A DNA stretch of 64,000 nucleotides from JBBRMW01 sp965246845 (GTDB taxonomy: Bacteria; Chloroflexota; Anaerolineae; Aggregatilineales; UBA2796). Shown here piece after piece: positions 26,368 to 35,359 of this stretch (positions within the stretch are counted from its first letter, which is position 1; each line of letters opens with the position of its first letter). The notes beneath the pieces are model-generated. The model had not been told where the DNA came from, did not search any database, and saw nothing but the letters and a program-made list of their open reading frames with translations. The position numbers and the translations under genes were made by a program. The stretch spans positions 588,637 through 652,636 of the forward strand of contig CBDFFR010000008.1 of the NCBI GenBank assembly GCA_965246845.1. The letters run 5' to 3'.

Positions 26368-29043
26368 CTACTCATACCGCAGCACGTTCATCGGCTTCTC
26401 GGATGCGGCGGTCCACGCACTGAGCAGCGTCGCGACCAGCGAAATACCGAGCGCGAGCGCCATCAACAGCGCGACGAAACCCCATTCCACGCTCTCGCTG
26501 ATCGATATGCCGAACCCCGCCGAGAACAGCGCCACGCCGAGTATTCCCAACCCGACGCCGATCAGCCCGCCGAGCAACCCAACCACACCGTTTTCGAGGA
26601 TCATCACCCATAGCGTGCGCCGCCCGGTCATGCCGATGGCTTTCATGATGCCGATCCGCTGCCGCCGTTCGAGCGTCGCGAGCGAAACCGTATTGGCAAT
26701 GATCACCGCGCCCGCGAAGAGCGAGAGGACCGCTACCACCGTCGGGATCACCGTGAACTGGTTGAGCAGCTTGCGGATTAACGAGTCGATGAAGCCGACA
26801 TCGAGCGCAAAGGCTGTCGGGATGGTTGAGATAGAGACAAGCGCGCTGTTGAGCTGCGCGGGCGCGATTTGCGCAACCGTAAACGTGATCGCGGTTGTGG
26901 CTCCGGCGGGCAGGCTGTCGAGCGGGACCGTCGCGCTGCCCGAAAGCAGGTCCGTATTCAACCCGGTCGCGATCCCTTCCTTGATCAGCCCGATCAATTC
27001 ATACGTGATCTGCCGCCCCGCAATCCGATAAAGCAGCTTGTCGCCCGGCTTCATGCCAAGCTGCCGGGTGGCCGCGCTCTCACGCACGACGATTACCGCC
27101 TTGCCCGCATCCGCTGCCGTCAGCGTGCGACCCGTGCCGACCGCCGCGCCCGCGTAGCCTTTCGCCTTTACGTCCTGCGCGCTCACGCTGTTGAAAGTCG
27201 CTGCCACGATGTCCGTTTGGTTGAAACTACCGCGCCGCCCGCCGACATTGATCGAATTTCCATTACCCAGAAATGGAATGTCCAACTGGACCTTGCTCGC
27301 CCAATTGGTATCGCCATTGATCGAAAGCAGGTCCGCATTGAAAATCGCGTTCTGCGTATATTTTTCGACACCGGGCAGCGTATTCAAGCGCTGATTGATT
27401 AGCGTGCGGATCGGCGCGAGCGGCGTAAAGATGACGACGTTGCCGCCCAGCGAACTCTGGAAGCCGATGTTGAGCAGCTTAGGAACAGCAGACGAGATGA
27501 GCGTTATCGAACTGAGCGCGAACATGCCGATACTCAGCGCGTAAAGCGTAGAGGCCGTGCGGAAGCGGTGTTCGCCGATGCCGCGTAACGCGAGCCGCAA
27601 ATCCACGCTGCGGAACGAAGGCAGGACGCTGATCAGCAGCACCAGCAGCCACAGAAGGAAAATCCCGAAGCCCATGAAGATCAGCGTCGCGATCACGCCA
27701 ATCAGCCCAAAGGCGACACTGCCGAGGATATTACCAACGATCAGACCGACGCCGATCACGACAATCATCAGCGCGAGCAGTGTTTGAATCAGACCTGCCG
27801 AGGGAGGACGTGCTTCGTTCGGACGCAGCACCGTCGCGGGACGCACCGCCGCCGCTGTGAAGGTCGGCAGGAAGCCGAACACGATAGTCACGATCACGCC
27901 GAGGCCGAAACCCGTCAGCAGAGCATCCGGGTAGATTGTCCAACGTAGCGTCGCAGGCCAGATTTGCTGCGTGAAGGCATTCACGCCGAAGCTGATCAGG
28001 ATGCCAAGCAGCAGCCCGACCGCGCTCCCGACCACGCCCATGATCATCGCTTCGACGAGGAACAGGATCGCGATTTGACGACCGCGCACGCCGAGCGTTT
28101 TCAACACCGCGATTTCGAGCGTGCGGCGGCGCACGACCACGAGCATTGTATGAATGATTCCGGTCGAGCCGATGATTAGCGCGATCAAGCCCATCGCGAC
28201 GATCAGCCGGTCGATGATTGAGGCAAGCTGCTCGTTGGTACGCCGCACACCTTCGGTTGTGGTGATCCGCGCAGCAAAGTCAACGGTATTGGATAGTTCC
28301 TGCGCGACGGCGCTCACGTTCGCGCCCTGCGGGATTTTCAGATATATCTCATCCGGGCGCGTATCCAGTTGCAGCACGCTCGCGGAGCGCTGGTCGAAAT
28401 AGGCGAAGCCGAAGAACAACACGAGGATGCTGCGGAAGCCTTCCGCGTCACCCGGCGCGATCCCGCGCACGGTGAATAGCTGGTCGGTGCGCCCGACGCG
28501 CACTTGATCGCCGACCTTGATGCCCTGCTGTTGCGCGAGGTTTTGCGAAACCACCACATCGTTACCGCCCGTAAAGAGGTTTGCCAGCGGCACATTCGGC
28601 GGATCCAGCGCGAGGATCGGACCGTAGGGCGGGTACTCAGCCGGGTTGATGATGATTGAGGAAATGAACTGCGGACGCCCTATCGAAGTTCCGGTGGTGG
28701 CCGCGACCGAGATATTCACGTTGGTGATCGCGGTCACAACCTGAATATTGCGGGGTGCTGCCCACGCCTTGATCTGATCGACCCGCTCTTGCAAAAACGC
28801 GGCGCGCGACTCGCCCGCCTGTCCGGTACTCACCGCTGCGGATGGGGATGATAGTTTGATGTCGCCCTTATTAATTGCGGCGAGATTGTTGGTCAGGGTA
28901 TCGCCAATCGAGAGGCCGAGCGTGCGCAGCGCGACAATCGCGGCAACGCCCGCCGCCACACAGAACAGCGCGAAGAGCGTCCGGCGACCGTTGCGGCGCA
29001 GGTCGTTGAGCGAATGCGTGAAGTAGAAGCGCAGATGCGTCAT
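26368..29043 (-). CDS. ABC transporter permease with two FtsX/MacB-type halves
   Basis: An 891-residue permease, long because it holds two FtsX cores. It has an N-terminal helix (LFALFCVAAGVAAIVALRTL), a large extracytoplasmic domain (about 45-270), three helices (280-410), a further pair near 425-475, a helix at 500-525, a second extracytoplasmic domain and three C-terminal helices (about 765-880). Both cores show the signature pairs ALGVRG-like (VLKTLGVRGRQ and IMKAIGMTGRR). This is the DUF214/LolCE-type export class, used for lipoproteins, peptides or mechanical signalling. Its ATG overlaps the stop of the ATPase gene (ATGA). Substrate unknown. Confidence 0.9.
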   Translation of the reverse strand: MTHLRFYFTHSLNDLRRNGRRTLFALFCVAAGVAAIVALRTLGLSIGDTLTNNLAAINKGDIKLSSPSAAVSTGQAGESRAAFLQERVDQIKAWAAPRNIQVVTAITNVNISVAATTGTSIGRPQFISSIIINPAEYPPYGPILALDPPNVPLANLFTGGNDVVVSQNLAQQQGIKVGDQVRVGRTDQLFTVRGIAPGDAEGFRSILVLFFGFAYFDQRSASVLQLDTRPDEIYLKIPQGANVSAVAQELSNTVDFAARITTTEGVRRTNEQLASIIDRLIVAMGLIALIIGSTGIIHTMLVVVRRRTLEIAVLKTLGVRGRQIAILFLVEAMIMGVVGSAVGLLLGILISFGVNAFTQQIWPATLRWTIYPDALLTGFGLGVIVTIVFGFLPTFTAAAVRPATVLRPNEARPPSAGLIQTLLALMIVVIGVGLIVGNILGSVAFGLIGVIATLIFMGFGIFLLWLLVLLISVLPSFRSVDLRLALRGIGEHRFRTASTLYALSIGMFALSSITLISSAVPKLLNIGFQSSLGGNVVIFTPLAPIRTLINQRLNTLPGVEKYTQNAIFNADLLSINGDTNWASKVQLDIPFLGNGNSINVGGRRGSFNQTDIVAATFNSVSAQDVKAKGYAGAAVGTGRTLTAADAGKAVIVVRESAATRQLGMKPGDKLLYRIAGRQITYELIGLIKEGIATGLNTDLLSGSATVPLDSLPAGATTAITFTVAQIAPAQLNSALVSISTIPTAFALDVGFIDSLIRKLLNQFTVIPTVVAVLSLFAGAVIIANTVSLATLERRQRIGIMKAIGMTGRRTLWVMILENGVVGLLGGLIGVGLGILGVALFSAGFGISISESVEWGFVALLMALALGISLVATLLSAWTAASEKPMNVLRYE

Positions 29044-29774
29044 GAGGCCGCCTGTCCCAAATCTGCGAAGCGTGGCTCCGGCGATGCGAGCAACTGCCCA
29101 TCGACCAGCGTGAGGATGCGGTCCATCTGCCCCGCAATGCCCGGATCGTGCGTGACAATCACGACCGTCGTTCCGATCTGACGTTGCAAATCCTTGATCA
29201 GTTGAAGTACCGTGCGCCCGCTCTCCGTATCGAGGTTGCCCGTCGGCTCATCCGCGAGCAGCAGCGGCGGATCGTTGGCGAGCGCCCGCGCGATGGCGAC
29301 GCGTTGCTGCTGGCCGCCGGATAACTGAGTCGGGCGGAAGCGCAGACGGTCGCCCAGACCGAGCATTTCCAGCAGTTCGGCGGCCCGTTTGCGCGAATTG
29401 AATTTGCGGCGGTTCGCGAATTCAATGGGCAGTGCGACATTTTCAAGCGCGGTCAGGGTCGGGATCAAGTTGAAGAACTGGAAGACGAAGCCAATCTTCT
29501 CGTTGCGCACGGCGGTCAGCCGCCCTTCATTCATGCGCGTAATATCGATCCCGTCGATCTCGATGGTCCCTGTCGAAGGGGTATCCAGCCCGCCGAGCAA
29601 CCCCAGCAGCGTTGATTTACCGCTCCCACTGGGTCCGATGATCCCGACGCGCTCCCCTCGCCCGATGTCCAGATCGATCCCGCGCAGGATTTGCACCATT
29701 GTACTCCCGATGGGGAGCGCCTTCGTCAGCCCGCGAGCGCGCAGCACGGGGACAGTCGCGTTGTTCGTTGCCAA
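29040..29774 (-). CDS. ABC transporter ATP-binding protein (LolD/MacB type)
   Basis: A 244-residue ATPase that powers the overlapping permease. It has Walker A GPSGSGKST, the Q-loop region FQFFNLIPTLTALENV, signature LSGGQQQRVAIARAL, Walker B LLLADEPTGNLD and the H-loop VIVTHD. The best start is TTG 29774, eight bases after AAAGGG; a GTG at 29783 overlaps that ribosome binding site and is unlikely. It is the first gene of a two-gene operon. Confidence 0.93.
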   Translation of the reverse strand: MATNNATVPVLRARGLTKALPIGSTMVQILRGIDLDIGRGERVGIIGPSGSGKSTLLGLLGGLDTPSTGTIEIDGIDITRMNEGRLTAVRNEKIGFVFQFFNLIPTLTALENVALPIEFANRRKFNSRKRAAELLEMLGLGDRLRFRPTQLSGGQQQRVAIARALANDPPLLLADEPTGNLDTESGRTVLQLIKDLQRQIGTTVVIVTHDPGIAGQMDRILTLVDGQLLASPEPRFADLGQAAS

Positions 29775-29837
29775 GTCGATCACCCTTTCATACTTGCAAG
29801 TAGTACGCTTGCCAGATCATCCCGGTTGCGGACTTTC

Positions 29838-29861
29838 GGGCGGGTCAAGCGCCGCCCCTAC
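29838..29861. repeat. REP-like palindrome, family B variant
   Basis: GGGCGGGTCAAGCGCCGCCC followed by CTAC, between the divergent ABC ATPase and esterase genes. Confidence 0.6.
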
Positions 29862-29910
29862 AAGTCGCGACGCGTATTCGGTATGCTTGTTACGAATTGG
29901 AGAGATGCGT

Positions 29911-30594
29911 ATGTCAGATTTTAACCAGAATCCCCCCACCGTGACCGCTGGCCGGGAATTTGATCGGCTCGGCCTTGTTCACCGCGTCCGCACACCGGAA
30001 GGCGTGGGACCGCACCCGACGCTGATCATGCTGCATGGCCTCTACGGGAACGAGGATGTGACGTGGGTTTTCGCCCGTGCCGTGACGCGCGAATGGCTGG
30101 TCCTCACGCCTCGCGCGCCGCTGGAAATTGCGAGCGGCTATGCGTGGTTCGCGCCGACCGTGCCGCCCGACCCCTTCTCGCTGACGACCGCGCTGGGCGT
30201 GCTGCATCGCTTCATCGCGGGTGTGGATGTCTACGGCGGCGACCCGGCGCGGGTGGTGCTGCTCGGTTTTTCGCAGGGCGCGGCGATGGCATACCTCTAC
30301 ACGCTCGCGGACCCGGCGCAAGTACGCGGGGTGGCTGCCCTAGGGGGCTTCATCCCGAACCTGAACCGCCAATCGCTGCCGCCGCTGAACGGGCTGCCGA
30401 TCCTGTTGCTGCACGGCACGCGCGACGAGACGATCCCGGTGGCATATGCGCGGCATACCCGCGATGCGCTGCAAGAGGCGGGCGCGGCGCTGACCTATGA
30501 GGAAGCCGAGATCGGCCACAAGACGAGCGCTGCACAAATGCGGACGTTGGCCGCGTGGCTGTCGGCTCGGCTCGCGGAATTACAATCGGAATAA
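29911..30594 (+). CDS. Phospholipase/carboxylesterase (alpha/beta hydrolase)
   Basis: A 227-residue serine hydrolase of the carboxylesterase 2 (acyl-protein thioesterase-like) family. The fold landmarks are LIMLHGLYGNEDVT (oxyanion region), the nucleophile in LLGFSQGAAMA, catalytic Asp in LLHGTRDETIP and catalytic His in EIGHKTS. ATG 29911 follows GGAGAG by six bases; a second ATG at 29905 touches the site and is unlikely. It probably hydrolyses carboxyl esters or thioesters in the cytoplasm, since no signal peptide is seen. Confidence 0.88.
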   Translation: MSDFNQNPPTVTAGREFDRLGLVHRVRTPEGVGPHPTLIMLHGLYGNEDVTWVFARAVTREWLVLTPRAPLEIASGYAWFAPTVPPDPFSLTTALGVLHRFIAGVDVYGGDPARVVLLGFSQGAAMAYLYTLADPAQVRGVAALGGFIPNLNRQSLPPLNGLPILLLHGTRDETIPVAYARHTRDALQEAGAALTYEEAEIGHKTSAAQMRTLAAWLSARLAELQSE

Positions 30595-30595
30595 C

Positions 30596-30702
30596 GGGTC
30601 GGTCAAGCCCGACCCCTACACTAGAACGTAATTGTATTCTGTAGGGGCGGACCTGTGTGTCCGCCCAAATTGAAACGGGTCGGGCAAGCCGCGACCCCTA
30701 TA
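30596..30702. repeat. Three REP-like palindromes (B-A-B)
   Basis: Family B at 30596-30620 (GGGTCGGTCAAGCCCGACCC), family A at 30641-30666 (GTAGGGGCGGACCTGTGTGT then CCGCCC) and family B at 30677-30702 (GGGTCGGGCAAGCCGCGACC) fill the gap between the convergent esterase and dnaN genes. Confidence 0.85.
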
Positions 30703-30710
30703 CCGGAGCG

Positions 30711-31847
30711 CTACCGATTGACCGACATCGGCATGATCACATGCGTAAAATCGTCACGGTTGACCGGGCGCAGCACCACCGGGCTATTCGCCTCGTTGGT
30801 TTCCAACACGACCTGCTCTTCCTTGATCACGCTCAGAACATCAATCAGGTAACGCACGTTGAACGCGACTTCGATGCCCGGTCCGCTCACCGTCGCGTCG
30901 ATACGCCCCTCGTTGTCGCCGCGCTCCTGCGACTGTGCGGAAATGCTGACCGTACCGGGGACAAGCGAACTTTCACCTGGCGTGATCTTTACGCGCGTCG
31001 TGCCGTTCACATCGCGGGCGAAGATTTCCGCGCGCTTGCACGCCCGTAAAAATTCCTGCGTATGCAGGATCGTCGTCGTCTTGTGGCTTTTCGGGATGAT
31101 CTGCTCGATGGGCGGGAAGGTTCCATCAATCAACTGCGAATTGATGTCCACCTGATTCAGGTGAAACATGATTTGCGAGCGACCGGGCGCGATGCTGATG
31201 TATACCATCGCGTCGTCGTTGCCGATCACGCGCATCACTTCGGAGAGTGTGCGCGCGGGGATGACCAGCGCGAGCGGCTCCTCGACGGGCGAGTCGAGCC
31301 GCGTATCACGAATCGCGAGGCGATAGCCATCCGCAGCCGCGAGGCGCAGCGTATCCTCGCTGAATTTCGCGCTCAACCCGGTCAGGATTGGGCGGTTGTC
31401 TTCCTTCGCCGCCGCGAACACGGTATGGCCGATCATCTCGTCGAACGCTTCCGCCGGGATCGCGAGTCCAGTCTCCGTATCGGCTTCCGGCACGGGTGGG
31501 TAATCGGCGGCGCTCATGCCCTTGAGGTTCGCGGAAGTCGCGCCACAGGTAATTTTGAGCGTATTGGTCTTCGCATCCAGCACCAGATCGACGCGCTCCG
31601 GCGGCAGCGTATTCACCAAATCCTGCAAGGTGCGCGCGGGGACGGTAATCGCGCCATCCTGATCGACTTTCGCGCCGACGCGCATCACGATACCCAATTC
31701 AAGGTTGGTCGCCGCGACTTTCAGGCGGCCATCTTCTGCACTCAATAGGACGTTGTTCAAAATCGGTAATGTCGGGCGTGCCGCTATCGCCTTAGTGACG
31801 ACGGCCAGCCCCTTTGCGAGGTTTTCCTGCAAAACTGAAACGCGCAT
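30711..31847 (-). CDS. dnaN: DNA polymerase III sliding clamp (beta subunit)
   Basis: A 378-residue sliding clamp that tethers the replicative polymerase to DNA. The three clamp domains can be followed: MRVSVLQENLAKGLAVVTKA with LPILNNVLLSAEDG, then FAAAKEDNRPILTGL with LRLAAADGYRLA, and the C-terminal domain ending VLRPVNRDDFTHVIMPMSVN. This terminal MPM region forms part of the partner-binding cleft. ATG 31847 follows GGAG by eight bases; an in-frame start at 31883 has none. It is not beside dnaA or recF here. Confidence 0.96.
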   Translation of the reverse strand: MRVSVLQENLAKGLAVVTKAIAARPTLPILNNVLLSAEDGRLKVAATNLELGIVMRVGAKVDQDGAITVPARTLQDLVNTLPPERVDLVLDAKTNTLKITCGATSANLKGMSAADYPPVPEADTETGLAIPAEAFDEMIGHTVFAAAKEDNRPILTGLSAKFSEDTLRLAAADGYRLAIRDTRLDSPVEEPLALVIPARTLSEVMRVIGNDDAMVYISIAPGRSQIMFHLNQVDINSQLIDGTFPPIEQIIPKSHKTTTILHTQEFLRACKRAEIFARDVNGTTRVKITPGESSLVPGTVSISAQSQERGDNEGRIDATVSGPGIEVAFNVRYLIDVLSVIKEEQVVLETNEANSPVVLRPVNRDDFTHVIMPMSVNR

Positions 31848-31873
31848 GGTACAGCTCCGGGGTGATGTGCTGT

Positions 31874-31903
31874 ATGATAGCACACAAGTTCTATCAAATT
31901 CAA
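31874..31903 (-). promoter_or_regulatory. Probable dnaN promoter
   Basis: On the minus strand TTGAAT (31903-31898) and TATCAT (31879-31874) are 18 bases apart, and the dnaN ATG follows 26 bases later. Confidence 0.55.
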
Positions 31904-32055
31904 GGATGGCTCATTATAGCTTATCGCGGTCCCGGAAATGCGGCGGGCTGGAAATAAATGGTCAATCGTACCCCGGCGGTAGGCTTGCCGCGCCCCGCCG
32001 CGCGATGTATATTCAAGCGCGGTTAGATGCTTTGTTTAGTCTGGAGAGATTTCAC

Positions 32056-33633
32056 ATGAAACGCTTGATCATGCTCGTGGCCGCCCTGTTCGTGGCGGCG
32101 TCCTTCGCCCCGCGCACGGCAGAGGCACAAGCCAAACCCGTCACAACGGCCTTCTTCGAGGGCGGTCCCAAGACGCTCGACCCGCACGCCGCAACGACAC
32201 TGGATGAATTCCAGGTGCTTTACAACGTTTACGAAGGGCTGCTCACCTACGACCCCAATACGCTCGAACCGCGCGCGCTGCTCGCGGAAACGTATGACAT
32301 TTCCGCTGATAGCAAGGTCTATACCTTCAAACTGCACAAGGGTGTAAAGTTCCAGAACGGGCGCGAAATGACCGCCGACGATGTGAAATATTCCTTCGAG
32401 CGGCTCGGCAACCCGAAAACCGGGACGAGCTATACCTCGCTGGTGCTGAACAACGTCGTCGGCTTCGCCGCGATGCGTGCGAAGGAAAACCCGGTCACGA
32501 CGCTCGCGGGCGTCGTCGCGAAGGACAAATACACGGTCGAAATCACACTCACCGCGCCGACCGCTTCCTTCCTGAACCAGTTGACCCTGCCCGGCGCGTT
32601 CATCGTCCCGAAGGAAGCCGCAGACGCGGCAGGCTTTGCGGATAAACCCGTCGGCACGGGTCCATATACCGTCAGCAAGTACACGCGCGGGCAGCAGGTC
32701 GTGCTGGCCGCGAACGCGAGCTACTGGAACGGCGCACCCACGATCAAGCAGGCGACGATCCGCGTGATCCCGGAAGCCAGCCAGCAGATTATCGAATATC
32801 GCGGCGGCAATATAGACATTGCGGTCGTCCCGGAGTCGCAGATCGCGACGCTCAAGGCCGATGCGACCCTCGGCAAACAGCTTTTCGTGGTCCCGATCCT
32901 GAGCGTCTTCCACCTGCGCGTCAACCTCAAGGATAAAGACCTGAGCAAGCCGGAAGTGCGGCAGGCACTCGCCATCGCGATTGACCGTCAGGCGCTGGTC
33001 GATACGATCCTCGGCGGCAACGGTTCGCCCGCGCATGGCATTATCCCGCCCGGCCTGAGTGCTTACGACAAGAGCTACAACCCGTTCCCGCGCGACATCG
33101 CGAAAGCCAAGACACTGCTCGCGGCGGCGGGCTACCCGGACGGCATCACGCTCGAAGTCCGCACCGGGCAAATCGAGACCGAAAACCGCATCCTGCAAGC
33201 GATCCAGCAGCAGGTCGCGGAAGCGGGCATCACGCTCAAGATCAACAGCACCGAAAAGAGCCTCTACGATACGGATCGCGGTGCGTGCAAGATGCAGCTT
33301 GGCACGATTGCATGGAGCCAGGACTATGCCGACCCGGACGACTTCGCCATGCTGCTGACGGGCGCATCCGGCTCGCGCGGCAATTGCGGCTACAACGACT
33401 ATCCACAAGCGGCGGCGGTCAATGCGCTGCTCGCGAAGGGTTCCACGATGCAGCTTGGTTCCGCGCGTGATGATGTCTATCGCCAGGCGGAGCGCCTCGC
33501 TATCGATGTCGCCGCGATCATCCCGATTTATCACGGCACGCGCTCGGTGTTGATCAACCCGCGCCTGCAAGGTCCCGCCGTCGTGGATGCCAATTCGTTC
33601 GTCCTCTTCGCAAACGTGTTCGCGACGAAGTAA
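32056..33633 (+). CDS. ABC transporter substrate-binding protein, family 5 (peptide/nickel type)
   Basis: A 525-residue exported solute-binding protein. It opens with a signal peptide (MKRLIMLVAALFVAASFAPR, cleavage near AEA) and then TAFFEGGPKTLDPHAATTLD, the start of SBP_bac_5 domains that bind oligopeptides, nickel or other solutes. The signature region (LLAETYDISADSKVYTFKLH and FQNGREMTADDVKYSFERLG) is complete. GGAGAG lies eight bases before ATG 32056. No permease or ATPase genes follow, so the partner transporter must be elsewhere. There is no lipobox Cys. Confidence 0.92.
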   Translation: MKRLIMLVAALFVAASFAPRTAEAQAKPVTTAFFEGGPKTLDPHAATTLDEFQVLYNVYEGLLTYDPNTLEPRALLAETYDISADSKVYTFKLHKGVKFQNGREMTADDVKYSFERLGNPKTGTSYTSLVLNNVVGFAAMRAKENPVTTLAGVVAKDKYTVEITLTAPTASFLNQLTLPGAFIVPKEAADAAGFADKPVGTGPYTVSKYTRGQQVVLAANASYWNGAPTIKQATIRVIPEASQQIIEYRGGNIDIAVVPESQIATLKADATLGKQLFVVPILSVFHLRVNLKDKDLSKPEVRQALAIAIDRQALVDTILGGNGSPAHGIIPPGLSAYDKSYNPFPRDIAKAKTLLAAAGYPDGITLEVRTGQIETENRILQAIQQQVAEAGITLKINSTEKSLYDTDRGACKMQLGTIAWSQDYADPDDFAMLLTGASGSRGNCGYNDYPQAAAVNALLAKGSTMQLGSARDDVYRQAERLAIDVAAIIPIYHGTRSVLINPRLQGPAVVDANSFVLFANVFATK

Positions 33634-33656
33634 ACGCTATCGATAGTGATTTTAGT

Positions 33657-33711
33657 GGGCGGACCTGTGCGTCCGCCCTGATTGTTTGGGGGTCGGATTC
33701 ATCCGACCCCT
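33657..33711. repeat. REP-like palindromes (A and B)
   Basis: Family A GGGCGGACCTGTGCGTCCGC at 33657 and family B-like GGGGGTCGGATTCATCCGAC at 33689 lie between the convergent solute-binding and GNAT genes. Confidence 0.8.
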
Positions 33712-33725
33712 CCAGATACCGCAGC

Positions 33726-34301
33726 TCAGCGCGAATCGTCCTCGTTCCAGACCTTGCAAAACGCCAGCAAATCGCGCAGCCGCCCGTTCACACGATCCGA
33801 ATTGCGGATATGCGCCCATTGCTCGAAGCCACAGCGCCGCGCCACCGCCGCACTGCGCAAGTTCTCCGGCTCACAATAGATTTCCAGCCGCAGTACGCCG
33901 AAATGCTTGCGCGCGAGCGCGACCTCACCGTTGACCGCTTCGGTCGTATAGCCCTTGCCCGTGTGTTCGGTCGCGATCCAGTAACCCATCTCCATCAGCG
34001 GGACGTGCCACTCGATGCTGTGGAAGCCCGCGCCACCGATGAACGCGCCGTCTGCTTTGCGCCAGATCGTGAGTGGGAGCGTCGTCTCACGAGTTATCCA
34101 GCGCGCCACCGCTACGCGCACGTAGCGCTCCGTACCGTCGCGGTCCTGCCCCGCCCAGGGCATCCAGCGCGTGAGTTCGGGACGGCTGGCCTCGATAGCC
34201 GCGTGGATCACGTCGCCATCTCCGAGTCGCGGCGGGCGCAGGATCAGCCGCTCCGTCTCGAACTCGTCCGGCAGATCGAGCATCATTGGATCATTGATCA
34301 T
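33726..34301 (-). CDS. GNAT family N-acetyltransferase (RimJ/RimL-like)
   Basis: A 191-residue acetyltransferase. It begins FETERLILRPPRLGDGDVIH, as RimJ/RimL proteins do, and holds GYWIATEHTGKGYTTEAV, the acetyl-CoA pyrophosphate loop (variant of Q/RxxGxG/A), and EIYCEPENLRSAAVARRCGF near the C-terminus. The ATG at 34301 overlaps the TGA of the FAH-family gene (ATGA), so translation is coupled. The acceptor is unknown; ribosomal protein or small-molecule acetylation are both possible. Confidence 0.88.
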   Translation of the reverse strand: MINDPMMLDLPDEFETERLILRPPRLGDGDVIHAAIEASRPELTRWMPWAGQDRDGTERYVRVAVARWITRETTLPLTIWRKADGAFIGGAGFHSIEWHVPLMEMGYWIATEHTGKGYTTEAVNGEVALARKHFGVLRLEIYCEPENLRSAAVARRCGFEQWAHIRNSDRVNGRLRDLLAFCKVWNEDDSR

Positions 34302-35143
34302 AGCGGCTCTTCCACGCATACATTGCGCAGCGCGCCAATTTTCTCGATTTCAACGATGACTTCATCGCCCGCCTTGAGGAAAATCTGCGGCGTGCGCGCG
34401 TTGCCCACGCCGTCCGGCGTCCCGGTTAGGATCACGTCGCCGGGGTAGAGCGTGACGGCTTGCGAGATGTGCGCAATCAGTGTGGCGACATCAAAGATCA
34501 TGTCGCGCGTGTTGCCGTTCTGCATGATCTGCCCATTGAGCGTGGTCCGCACCCAGAGCGCTTGTGGGTCGGGAACCTCATCGGCGGTGACGATGCACGG
34601 TCCGAGCGGGCAGAAGGTTTCCAGCCCTTTCGCGCGGGTCCACTGCCCATCGCTGTTTTGGAGGTCACGCGCGGTCACATCGTTAGCGCAGGTATAGCCG
34701 AAGACGTAATCGAGCGCCTCCGCGCGCGTCACGCGACGCGCGACCTTGCCAATCACGACTGCGAGTTCGCCCTCATAATCGACCTGCGCGGTCATCGCCG
34801 GACTCCAGCGTATTTCGTCATCCGGGTTGATCACGCTGCTCGAAAATTTGCTGAACATCAGCGGCGAGGTCGGCGGCGTCTTTTTCTGCTCGCGGATGTG
34901 ATCCATATAATTCAGGCCGATGGCGATCACCTTGCCGGGGTTCGGGATCGGCGCGAGGATGCGTTGCGCGTTAAGCGCAGTTTTGCTTTTCACAAACGTT
35001 GCGGCGGAAAGTTCGCTCAGGACGCCGGATAAGCCGCTCTGCGCGAGTGTCAGCATATCGTGACCCATAATCGAGAGTGCGCCATCGTTGTTATAGGCGA
35101 TCACGGTCGGTCGCCCATCATACAGGCAGCGGATGAGTTTCAT
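34298..35143 (-). CDS. Fumarylacetoacetate hydrolase (FAH) family protein
   Basis: A 281-residue enzyme of the FAH superfamily (acylpyruvases, oxaloacetate decarboxylases and hydratases in catabolic pathways). Metal-binding residues are visible: IGLNYMDHIRE, MFSKFSSSVINPDDEI, DYEGELAVVIGKVARRV, GYTCANDVTARDLQ, and the end GTPDGVGNARTPQIFLKAGD. ATG 35143 follows GGAG by nine bases, and a TATACT box lies at about 35175 on the same strand. The overlapping GNAT gene suggests one operon. The physiological substrate is not evident. Confidence 0.9.
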   Translation of the reverse strand: MKLIRCLYDGRPTVIAYNNDGALSIMGHDMLTLAQSGLSGVLSELSAATFVKSKTALNAQRILAPIPNPGKVIAIGLNYMDHIREQKKTPPTSPLMFSKFSSSVINPDDEIRWSPAMTAQVDYEGELAVVIGKVARRVTRAEALDYVFGYTCANDVTARDLQNSDGQWTRAKGLETFCPLGPCIVTADEVPDPQALWVRTTLNGQIMQNGNTRDMIFDVATLIAHISQAVTLYPGDVILTGTPDGVGNARTPQIFLKAGDEVIVEIEKIGALRNVCVEEPL

Positions 35144-35287
35144 CGGATTCGCTCCAAAAGTTCGGAAAAGATTGCCTAGTATAATCGATGCGCGCCGCTC
35201 TGCGATGATTGTACGCAAATTCACAAAAGTTAATCGGGGTTAATCCAATCCACGCGCTGTGTGAAATTTATCATTAAGGGGTGGGTA

Positions 35288-35316
35288 TTTACGCCTCATG
35301 CAAAGCGGTCTAGAAT
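35288..35316 (+). promoter_or_regulatory. Promoter of the iron-uptake operon
   Basis: TTTACG at 35288-35293 and TAGAAT at 35311-35316, 17 bases apart. A palindrome that overlaps the expected transcription start follows. Confidence 0.6.
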
Positions 35317-35323
35317 GAACTTA

Positions 35324-35340
35324 TTGCAAACGATTCGCAA
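35324..35340. promoter_or_regulatory. Palindromic operator of the iron-uptake operon
   Basis: TTGCAAACGATTCGCAA is a 17-base imperfect palindrome (12 of 17 positions symmetrical) that starts eight bases after the -10 box. The place is right for an iron-dependent repressor of the Fur or DtxR type; the sequence alone does not say which. Confidence 0.5.
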
Positions 35341-35359
35341 CAAAAGCTGAGGAAGCACG

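Noticed and set aside
30711..31847. A replication origin next to dnaN
   Set aside because: There is no dnaA, recF or DnaA-box cluster here; the neighbouring gap holds only REP-like repeats and an ordinary promoter.
32023..33570. A 515-codon minus-strand frame opposite the solute-binding protein
   Set aside because: It has no recognisable domain and the plus-strand gene has a signal peptide, ribosome binding site and family signature.
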